Origin: Membranipora membranacea
Lineage: Eukaryota > Bryozoa > Gymnolaemata > Cheilostomatida > Membraniporidae
Length of the DNA: 64,000 nucleotides
Assembly: GCA_914767715.1 (NCBI GenBank)
Contig: OU612069.1
Span: forward strand, 806,001-870,000
Direction: 5' to 3'
A program made the position numbers and the translations under genes. Of the stretch, positions 13,226 through 22,617 are shown piece by piece. Below the pieces are notes generated by a model that ran no database searches, was not told the origin of the DNA, and was given only the letters and a program-made list of their open reading frames with translations. The stretch's first letter is position 1; each line of letters opens with the position of its first letter.

Positions 13226-13330
13226 TTTTTAATTTTCACTAGTAAGCCTACTAGCGAAATTTAGTACTAGCGGAATTTAGTACCAGGTCCAGATAGCGAA
13301 ATTAAACTTTAGCTAAATTAAACTCCTACA

Positions 13331-13793
13331 GGGTAGGTCACTTACACTGCAGGGATCGGGTACATTTTAATAGGTAGTTGTGCCTGCCAAATACTAGAGA
13401 AGATCACCTCAAATAATGTTAATATTAGATAGTCCCCATTTAGATGACTTGCCAAACTGCATATCCATGTAAAATGAACTTAAACCATGGGGAGATGGAC
13501 AAGGCTTGCATTCGATATTGCATAGCTGGCGTACCATCAAGATGTGGGACAAACTTTTCATTTCATTCTTCATGCTAAGGTTCTGTCTTTTATTTCCCAC
13601 ACTTGGGAATCAAATTGAAATTGGAAAAGAAATTATTTGTATGATTAATTTTTGCTTTCAATTTCTATTCATTACTGTCTGTTATTTTTTACAGTACTAC
13701 AATGATCAATAAATCGTTTGACCTAACGATATGATCTATCCCATTGGCTGCTCATGATTCATATTAATTTCTATAGCTGCACACATCCATCGA
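13331..13793. repeat. Duplicated flank also found near 21,000-22,600
   Basis: The segment around 13,350-13,430 (with TGCCAAATACTAGA and ATCACCTCAAATAATGTTAA) matches 21,000-21,100. The segment 13,740-13,860 matches 22,460-22,600. The 3' flank of the ankyrin gene was therefore copied together with its tail exon into the lectin cluster. The SINE array present between these blocks at 21,276-22,285 is absent here. Confidence 0.6.
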
Positions 13794-14160
13794 TCAGATT
13801 TGGATGTGGAAGGTTAACGCCTGCTGAGAGGGCCTCTGTAGACTCTCTGATGTACGCAGTGCAATGTGTGAGAATATATGATCAAATTCTCTATCCATGA
13901 ATTTGCTGCTGTTGCTGACGCCTAGGTCTTGGTCTATTGTGAGCTGGCTGGGAATGTCTCCTATATGTGTACCAGAGCAACTATCATCGGCCTGTTGAGC
14001 TTCAACAGAGGCTTGTGGTGCTGCCACTGCTGACTCAGGTGGTTCAAAACGATGCTGACCTGACTGAGAGGCGGAGGAAATCTATGATTATTCAAGTACC
14101 TGATGATCATTGTAAGCTGTTGGATACTGTGGGTCGTGAGCAGAAAAAGGATGTGTAGGG
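13794..14160 (-). pseudogene. Orphan copy of ankyrin-gene tail exon
   Basis: On the minus strand it matches exon 3 of the gene at 22,618-25,274: FSAHDPQYPTAYNDHQ, then SSASQ, then PPESAVAAPQASVEAQQADD. Two in-frame stops follow the DHQV stretch. The 3' end has lost the basic PRPRRQRQQ terminus and runs into unrelated residues. The ankyrin and coiled-coil exons are absent from the surroundings. It is a broken copy carried by duplication unit 2, and its twin is at 1-115. Confidence 0.7.
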
Positions 14161-15461
14161 AAGTTTTCCTGTAGCTGATTGAGCTGTCAATGTTTTCTGC
14201 TTATTTGAAGTAAATCTTTTTTTTTGGAAATTGAAATCAATTCCTTGAAATTATGACAGAATACATAGAAATTAAACTTACACCCGCTGAGAAAACCTAA
14301 GTTTGGAATTTTCAAATTTATTGTGTTTCGAAACACAGAGAATCATCTTCCGTGTTTTCAAAAAGGCTGAAAGTGGTATTTCACCTCAAATTCGATGATG
14401 ACATTACGAAGAAACACAATCAGAAATCACCACTGTAGAGAGTTATTCAGTCATTGGAGTTCTGCCTCTAAATATTGTACTAAAATTACTGACCCTTTCT
14501 GGTTAATCTACAACAGAGATTGTGATTCTTTATTCATTTATCAATATTGATGTTTCTCCAGAGAAACGGCTCACTGCTATTAAATAGAAGGGTTACCTGA
14601 AAAAATTGAATAATTCATGTCTCGGTCTAATGGCTCACTTGTCCATATCAAAAAATAAAAGCCTCATGGAGATAGGCAAGGTGATCCTGCGCATAAATGA
14701 TACCTTCAGATTCATGACAATGGCTAATAGATTGTAATAATGGCCACCTTCTTGAAGCTGAGGAACCAATCTTGATTCCTGAGCAAGAGATAAAAAAAAG
14801 TACAGATTCCCTGCCTTGCCAAACAAAATCATTTTTACTCAAGTTGGGTGTAAAGACTCTAAACACAGGAAGCACATAAAAATCATAATAAGGTCCAGTC
14901 ATCACGAGGTTACCACAGGGACAAAGACATGAGGAAAATCTTAAATCTCCTAATATCCAGTCAATCACGTCCTCACTATTTTCAACAGTTTTATGAAATT
15001 TATATTTAGACAGATGCCCTTCAAGTTGTTTAAGGCACATCGATTACAGGAGTGCCTAGAAAAGTATATGTTAAATGATACATTGTAAAAAGTTCAAGGC
15101 TCTTACCCACTTTGTTTCGTGTATTGCGGGAGTATCGTGCATCCCGTTTTTCAGGACGCTACAGTGTTAGCAATATGAATAAATCAAGGTCAAACTGAGA
15201 AATTTTGTAAAGCTTTACTAACAAAATACTGTCAGAGTTGAAGAAAGAATTTATTATGCTGTGCAGAAAGATTAAACCATCCGAAAAATCACAAAAGATA
15301 ATATAAGAATAATATTCTCTCCTGCTTTTCAAAAGAGAGCAAACACACACAGTGGGTACCAACAAAACAAGATGGTTAGTTTGGTTGAGTTTCTCAAACA
15401 ATAGTTTTTGGTCAGAATGAATTTAAAGCGGTCAACAAACTTGGAATGCAAATCTCAGTTT
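14161..15461. other. Unit 2 copy of 116-1,355
   Basis: It matches 116-1,355 closely. The main differences are a roughly 60-base segment at about 15,048-15,110 that is absent from unit 1, and scattered substitutions. The only coding-like content is the decayed exon listed separately. Confidence 0.6.
14635..15040 (-). pseudogene. Decayed exon of unknown protein, copy 2
   Basis: The upstream part is open from the ATG at 15,040 (starts MCLKQLEGHLSKYKFHKT) through FVWQGRESVLFF. An eighth A in the run at about 14,790-14,797 (seven in copy 1) then shifts the frame, and the original peptide (RLVPQLQEGGHYYNLLA) continues in another register to 14,635. No family is recognised. The two copies are broken in different places, which argues for loss after duplication or for no coding role. 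Confidence 0.35.
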
Positions 15462-17212
15462 TCATGCTTGTTTCTCACACACATAACTATCATGCCAATT
15501 ACAAGGAGCATCGTCTAGAAGCATGTAGGCTTTTCTGAAACCAAAACAGAATGGTGGTCCTAGATCTGGCTGGCGCGGTTGCCATTCATCTGATGTCACA
15601 ATCTGCCCATTGGTTCTCCATGTATATATCTGAGTATCACTATCATATGTAACATCTACCCAGAAACCAGTGTAGCTATCACTCCAACCTGTAAAAATGT
15701 CGCTGCAATGAGAGCTTTCTAATGGAACCTGATAAAGTCACTCCAGCATTTCTTACTTCATAATATTAAAATATAGGGCAGTCGCATACACAATTTTACC
15801 TTTTTATGATAAAACTTGCCTTCAATGCCGCTGCTCCACATAATGCTGTAGAATTCTTTTGTTTCCTGACTGATAACAGTCGGTAAATCTGCTCCTATAC
15901 TTAGGCAAGCATCCTTCACTTCCTCCGAAGTTTTGACTGAAGAAAACATCTTCACACAAGTATCTCTATCTAGATTGTGATACCAGCCATCAGGGAAGTC
16001 ACATCTGCTTATATAGGCTCTATCTACAGATATAAATCACCGTCAAATGTCAACATAGGATTGACTCGACTTGACACATAGTTCTATAATAAGCCCAGTG
16101 TTTCTGTGATCCGAAGCAATGTTTAATGCTTACACTTTTCAAGCAGTTCATGGTTTTCTGATGTCTTTAAAAGTTGGTCAATATTGGTCACTTGTCAGAG
16201 CTGGACCTAACAAAGAGTCTTATACTGTATGCAGACTAGCAAGGGAACGAAACACGCTTTACTAGCTCTGGTAGGACCAGTAAGACCATTTAGCCTATAA
16301 GCTGAGCTTGAGGGGGTGGGTATGATTAGTTGAGTAATACTCATACATTGGTATTTTTCCGCCACAGTGGGTAATATTATAGTGAGCCTGAATCAAAGAT
16401 CAAGGGCATTGCATATACATGTATAGGCTTGAAATCCGGGCCAATGAATACATCACAGGCACATCCCCTGATTGTAGCACAATTAAGCCTGAATGTATGA
16501 AGAGAGGGGCTACAGCTACGCGCGTTGGTTGTGAATTATAACGCTTGCTAAATCATACCTGTGAGATAGACTGATGACTCTCCTCCTGTAAAACATTGAG
16601 GGGCGTTGACAGTAGAGTTCAAGGTCAGAGAGCTGAGGCTACATTCTGATGACTGTTTATTGTAAGCTAGCCCTGTACACTCAGATATTGATATGCATCT
16701 TAAAGCACACTCCTGCAGTCTTGTTACAGGTGAAGCTTCTATGATGCCGCTGTCAATGAGGCAGTGATCTGAATGGGTGAACCATGTGGACACAGGAAGT
16801 GACTCGCAAGTAGCCAGCTGAACCTGTAAATGAAATGGATATGTTCCATTCTCGTTCAATGATTGACAGAACTTAAATTGCCTCTTTGTGTTCTGCAAAC
16901 AACTGTACAAAACATCTAATGAGACGTTTGGTCGAACTGATAGCAATGACCTGGCCCTGAATATTTCGCAGTTTTCCTCTTGATTATATTTCATTTAAAT
17001 TTGAATTCTTCTTGGATTCATGTAGGCTAGAAGCAAAATTTCAGTCATCTCAAAAAATGACAAATCAAATTCAAGAGTTTCTAGAATGACCAGTACCAAT
17101 AGAATTTTTGTGGAAGATCTCAATGTTTCAAACTTACTTGAACTGCAAGAAAGACAAGAGGAAGAATTAATTTCTTGTCTGACGCTCTTTGCTCCATCAT
17201 GCGAGAATGCAT
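15462..17212 (-). CDS. Secreted PAN + C-type lectin protein L4
   Basis: Four exons on the minus strand: 17212-17138, 16892-16559, 16023-15820 and 15688-15462. They give 279 residues with exon lengths identical to L1, its counterpart in unit 1. Order: signal peptide (1-25; ends LILPLVFLAVQ), PAN-like domain with six cysteines (26-136), C-type lectin domain (137-279) with DEWQPRQPD and DSYVCE. The PAN exon donor is a normal GTATGA, where L1 has GCATGA. The lectin intron again has the GC donor GCAAGT (at 15,819). Differences from L1 are mostly substitutions, and all indels preserve frame, which supports both as functional genes. A possible AATAAA lies about 210 bases past the stop, at the same place as in L1. 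Confidence 0.8.
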
Positions 17213-20004
17213 CACCTATCAGCGATGTCAATAAGCGATGACTCGGGTCACTTTGATATTTTTGTATGCTTCGCTTGTCACATTAATTATGACCACAAAC
17301 GTCATTCAGTTGATGATTGCACTAAAAACTTGCCCAAAGCGCAATGCATGATATGAATTAATAAATAATGATATTTTAAATGTATATTGTAAACCTTTCC
17401 TCTCGAGAAGAGTAGGCATTCACAGCATCCTGAGATCATAGGGTTATTGAAATAAATACAAAAAATATGATCTGTATCAATACTTGGACCAACATTCACC
17501 ACTTGGGCTCTTTATAGGGTCATTTCGGCGTCGAATTTACCTGCTAAGTTAGTTGCTCACAATAAATAAACTCGGTTTTTATATTCACAAATAAAGATAT
17601 TAGAGCCAAAATACCAATCAAGTGTGCCTCTTAGTAGGGGGATAGCAGGAAAATTTAAGGTTTAAAGAGAACATCCCTAATCACATGGTACCAACTCATG
17701 AATCATCAAGATCATTACCAGTGCTCAACATATATTTTACTGGCATAACTCGATGGCTGATTTCATACTTGCCAAGAAAGTTAATTTCAAAAGTGGGAGA
17801 TTTCAATTTACAGGGATACTACCGCACTGCATGGTGGTGCTTCGAGGTTGTGAATCACCCGAGCTATCCACCTGGGGGTTTGGGGAGCGGTGCGAGCCAA
17901 AATCAAGGTCTGAGGCGGAGCCTCATCTGATGACACACTGAGGGCGTCTACAGCCACTAGGATGGGCTAAAAGGTATATTTTACCCAAAATAATTTAATT
18001 TAATTCAATTCAAATTTAATCATTTTTATTTTTATTTTTTTTACTTAATTTAGTTTATTTTATTTTAATTTAATAACAAACTGATGTGAAATACACTTTC
18101 GACACTTAAAATCAACACATGGGCCCCTGCGACTTCCATGCCCTTGATTTCCCAATGTCCAGTATCAACAATATTGTATGACAGTATTAAAAATACTTGT
18201 TTGAATTTTAATACAGCACAATAGCAAAACTTTTATTTTTGTGAGCAAAGACCGTACCCAGTAACTAATCAACAAGTGCTTGGATAGTTATTAAAAAATT
18301 GCGATAGGGCTATTTTCTCTCAAATCTTGAGGAAATAGTGAGAACTGCAAGTGGATAGTGAGTATGAAAATCCGGAGGGTCCCACCTCAATAGGAAGACT
18401 TGGCAAGTATGGCTGATTTCGTAATACATTCTCATCAAGAATGAAAGTTATGCCAGTGAAGTTGGAGAAAAAATTGGCAAAGGCCGCACATAGAGCTGTG
18501 AAAAGCCTATCAATCATTGTAATTTCTATACAAGGTTGTCTGCCATTTGAAGGGCTCACATCAGTAAATATTGATTATCTACTGGTACTCAACTGGCTGA
18601 TAATGCCTAAAATCTTGCATTCTCACAGTTTGTTCATTTAAAAAAGTTTATTGATAACAATCTTCATCATTAAAATGATGTTCTTCCGAATGCGACAGGG
18701 TAGGCAAATCATTAAAAGCATGAAAGAAGGAAAACCGAAGTGAGACAAAGACTGCTGGGCCAAATACACCAAAAACAATGAAAACGAATAATTATGTCGC
18801 AGACATGCAATAGAAAAATGTCAGCTGTTTGAAGTGAGTGCCTTCCAATTGTTTGAAGACCTGATGCATTGCGAAAGGCTATTTATTAATTTATTGACTT
18901 GTTGTATTTAACTATTCTCGCATTACTACTGGATTGATTGATGTGTTTTTTCCATTAATAATCAATAATAAATTTCTACTTCTGTTGAAGAACAGTACTA
19001 GAGTTCACTTAGTCCTCGGGGATGAACTCTTGATATATTCAATAGATAGTAGCTGTTTCTGGCTGCTCATAAACTGTAGGTTACCTTAAAATATGTGAAT
19101 AATTGATCCCTCACCTGTATACAGCTCAACATATATATATAATAATATTCATTCCAACCATTGGTATGCTAACTTTATAAAATTGGCCATTCTTACACGT
19201 TTTGGTACAATAAACATGATAAAATGCATAAAATCAGTTCTAAATTTTACTCTCTCTACAAAATGCAAGCCAATCACATCGACACAGACAGAGAGCTATA
19301 GCAAGTTCAAATGTTTCCCTGCTCAGATTTGAAATCAATTGGGCGCAGCGCAGAGTCTTTTCAAAATCCACAATAGCAATGATGAACTGGAAGACTTCAG
19401 ACAGTTAAGAATAAAGATGCATTATGCATGAAATGAAATTCTGGTTTTGTCCTTGATTTGTTTTTAGAATTTCATGTGATTGCCACATAACACCAAGTAA
19501 CTTTACTGCTGAAGTAATCTGGACGGTAACTAGGGAGGGAAAACGTAAATAAATGTATTTAATGTGACCTTTATGCCACAATACATATATCGATCATATC
19601 ATAAACGAGTCTTGAATGAAAGAAACAAAAAATGATAATTAAATATTCGGAGAACAGATAATCACAGAAGCCTTCTGGTTAGTGCCAAAAACATTCCGAA
19701 AAAGAAGGCAGAAAACATGGTTGCAGAACCGCAATCATCACAACATCAGACTGAAAAATTATACTGATAGACCTGATTAGGAAAAACATAATAACTGCAA
19801 TAATGGAACATATTATTGAACAGAAAAATGAGAATTTTTTAATTTTACTTTTTCCATACAAAGTACAGGAAACAAAGATAACATATACTATTAATTTAAA
19901 ATAGAAATTTTTGTAAATCGTAAGTGTGAAACTGAGACTACTAATATTATTATAGTTGATGATACACTTTGATCTTATGACCAGTTATCAGTAAACAATT
20001 AATC
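17213..20004. other. Unit 2 spacer, no gene
   Basis: It matches 3,114-4,450 joined directly to 6,480-7,987 of unit 1, without the 2-kb segment that carries pseudogene L2. It contains the conserved lectin 5' flank, an AT-rich tract at 17,985-18,075 and no frame I can support. Confidence 0.6.
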
Positions 20005-20528
20005 TTAGTTTTCATGCCTGCTTTCACAGACATAACTGGTATGCCAAGAACAATAGGCATCATCAAGACTCATGTGGCGTTTCCAAAGCCCTATACAATA
20101 CGGTGCTCTACCACTACCATCTGGCTGGTCTGGTCCCCATTCATCTGATGTCACTTCCCGCTCAGCAGACCTCCACCTATACACCTGAGTCTCAGGATCC
20201 AGTATAACATCTACCCAGAACCCAGTATAACTGCTACTCCAACCTGCAAAATATACGCCACGATGAGAGCAAAGCAATAGAAGAACAACACTTTGGCACT
20301 TTATACACATTCACACTTACAATTTAAAATTTAAAAATAACTTGCCTTCAACGCCGCTACTCCACATATTGCTGTAGAAATCTAGTGTTTTCTGGCTGAT
20401 TAAAGTTGGTAATTCTGCCCCTCGGCTCTGACAATCGTCAGACGCCTCCTGCCAGGATAGACAAGTATCTCTATCTGGATTGTGATACCAGCCATCAGGG
20501 AAGTTACATCTACTCATATAGGCTCTGT
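20005..20528 (-). pseudogene. 5'-truncated C-type lectin locus L5
   Basis: Two lectin exons are present (20528-20346 and 20243-20005), joined through a GC-donor intron as in the other copies. They encode about 140 residues of C-type lectin domain with DEWGPDQPD, LDDAYC and SYVCE, very close to L3. The first exon lacks seven codons (VKMFTSH in L3), in frame. The signal-peptide and PAN exons expected upstream are absent: homology to L3 stops near 20,800, where a dispersed repeat begins. The remaining frames are open, so the loss may be recent, or the exons may be spliced to a new 5' exon that I cannot identify. Confidence 0.65.
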
Positions 20529-20814
20529 CTACAGATATAAATCTTCTTACATGAGTCAATAAAGGATTGACTCGACTTGACACATACTTGTATAACGAAC
20601 CCAGTGTTTCTGTGATCCAAAGCAACGTGTTATGTGTACAATTTTCAAGCAGTTCATGGTTTTCTTATGTCTCTTAAAATTGGTTAATGATGATTTACAC
20701 GCCAGTGCTGGACCTTACAAAGAGTCTTATGTTGTATGCGGACTAGCTAGGAAACAATACATGCTTTAATAGCTCTGGTAGGACCAGTAATACTATCTGG
20801 CTGGTTACCTGTGA

Positions 20815-20965
20815 TTGGGTGTCGGGATGATTGACGGCCCAGGTGTGCTCCGACCTGCCTGCAAACTGAGAGCAACTTGGCGCCGAATATGGCGGAAGCG
20901 CCCTTAAGGCACCTTTATTTCTCTGTCTTCGGACAGAGACAAAAACTTACAATTTTAACCCACAT
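20815..20965 (-). repeat. Dispersed repeat at duplication breakpoint, copy 1
   Basis: It is an inverted match to 56,350-56,505, sharing GGAGCACACCTGGG-like sequence, a stretch with GCGCCAAGTTGCTCTCAG, GCCATATTCGGCGCC and AGACAGAGAAATAAAGGTGC. It is GC-richer than its surroundings. It sits where homology between the L5 and L3 regions ends. The class is unknown. Confidence 0.6.
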
Positions 20966-21275
20966 GAATCCTATTAATTACCATGTGTGTATTAGGTAAC
21001 TTACACCTCAGGGTATTGGCTATAGTTTGGTAGGTATATATCTCTCTGCCAAATACTAGAAAGGATCACCTCAAATAATGTTAATATTAAACTACCTCTT
21101 ATATAAGACTAGCTAAGCTGCGTATCCATATAAGATAAAGAAAACCTAAGGTAGAAAGACAAGGCTTGAGTGTGATAGTATATAGCTGGTATTCCTTCAA
21201 GATGTGGAGGCAGCATGCACTCCTTATTAATTCTGGGCTTAGGTTCTGTTTATCGTTTCTCATACTTAGGAATCA
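20966..21275. other. Ankyrin-gene distal 3' flank
   Basis: No gene is seen. The part 21,000-21,240 matches 13,340-13,600, so it belongs to the segment copied into the lectin cluster. Confidence 0.4.
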
Positions 21276-22285
21276 GGAGAGGTATACACCCGAGGGTGCT
21301 GGGGGCTGAAACAATCAACAATGAAAGCTCCCCCAGTGGGGCTCGAACCCACAACTCCTGCGGCACTAATCGCCTGGCAGTGAATAGCAAGCGCGCTAAC
21401 CGATTGCGCCATCTCACCATCCCCAAAAAAGAATGGGTCGATGGCGCTAATTAGATAGCCCGCTATTCACTACTCGGAGTTGTGTTCTCTCATCCCACAG
21501 CACATTCCAATCCACCATTGCCACCCTATGAAACACAGCGTACGTGTTAGGGTTATTGGCCTTACATGGCCCATTGCTGGGACCCCTCGTAGTAGGTTTA
21601 GCTGTCTTTCCAGCTTGTCAGCATGTCTTTCCATGCTGTCACATGTCTTTCCATGAGTCAGTCAGTAGACAAGTACACAGGAGAGGTATACACCCGAGGG
21701 TGCTGGGGGCTGGAACAATCAACAATGAAAGCTCCCCCAGTGGGGCTCGAACCCACAACTCCTGCGGCACTAATCGCCTGGCAGTGAATAGCAAGCGCGC
21801 TAACGGATTGCGCCATCTCACCATCCCCAAAAAAGAATGGGTCGATGGCGCTAATTAGATAGCCCGCTATTCACTACTCGGAGTTGTGTTCTCTCATCCC
21901 ACAGCACATTCCAATCCACCATTGCCACCCTATGAAACACAGCGTACGTGTTAGGGTTATTGGCCTTACATGGCCCATTGCTGGGACCCCCTTGTAGTAG
22001 GTTTAGCTGGCTTTCCAGCTTGTCAGCATGTCTTTCCATGCTGTCACATGTCTTTCCATGAGTCAGTCAGTAGACAAGTACACAGGAGAGGTATACACCC
22101 GAGGGTGCTGGGGGCTGGAACAATCAACAATGAAAGCTCCCCCAGTGGGGCTCGAACCCACAACTCCTGCGGCACTAATCGCCTGGCAGTGAATAGCAAG
22201 CGCGCTAACCGATTGCGCCATCTCACCATCCCCAAAAAAGACTGGGTCGATGGCGCTAATTAGATAGCACGCTATTCACTACTCA
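21276..22285 (-). repeat. Tandem array of a 405-bp unit carrying a tRNA-derived SINE (2.5 copies)
   Basis: Units begin at 21,276, 21,680 and 22,085, and the third stops after about 200 bases. The units are nearly identical. Each has a SINE of about 200 bases (21,276-21,475; 21,680-21,880; 22,085-22,285). Read on the minus strand, the SINE contains box A TGGCGCAATCGGTTAGCGC and box B GGGTTCGAGCC with about 50 bases between them. It ends with GCACCCTCGGGTGTATACC. The other half of each unit is unrelated spacer containing a doubled CATGTCTTTCCATG motif. A single diverged SINE copy at 31,551-31,743 proves that the SINE also exists alone. Confidence 0.85.
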
Positions 22286-22617
22286 CTATTCACTACATAT
22301 TGAGATTGGTAAAGAAAGTAATTTAGATTTCTATTGATTGCTGCCTGTTATTAATTTTCTTTTCTATATTTAAAAGAACAATACGGACAGTGCATATATA
22401 AAATTGCGTCAATTTTAAATCAGGTTGCTCATAATGTTGACTTTCAATCACAAGATGACCTAAGCTTATTGGCTGCTCGTGATTAATATAAATTTCTAGC
22501 TGCACACTTTCACCTATCACATATAGATGGCTCATGCTTGTTGACAGGGCCTCTGTAGACTCAGTGCTGTACGCAGTGCAATGTGTGAGCATATTATCGA
22601 ATCCTCTACATATGAAT
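22286..22617. other. 3' flank of the ankyrin gene
   Basis: No gene is seen. The last 150 bases match 13,740-13,860 next to the orphan tail exon. No clear polyadenylation signal could be fixed. Confidence 0.35.

Larger units (their letters stand above)
9580..13330. other. Spacer between duplication units, no gene
   Basis: It starts with the conserved lectin 5' flank (9,580-10,130). It then holds unique sequence with short open frames that match nothing I know, a SINE-like copy (11,846-11,950), a dispersed 840-bp element (12,130-12,975) and another tRNA-like SINE piece (13,141-13,225). A box-B-like motif lies on the minus strand near 10,640. No coding gene is supported. Confidence 0.45.

Noticed and set aside
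21330-22235. Cluster of tRNA-Ile genes
   Set aside because: A and B boxes are about 50 bases apart, no cloverleaf can be drawn, and the same segment occurs as a solitary repeat at 31,551. It is a SINE.
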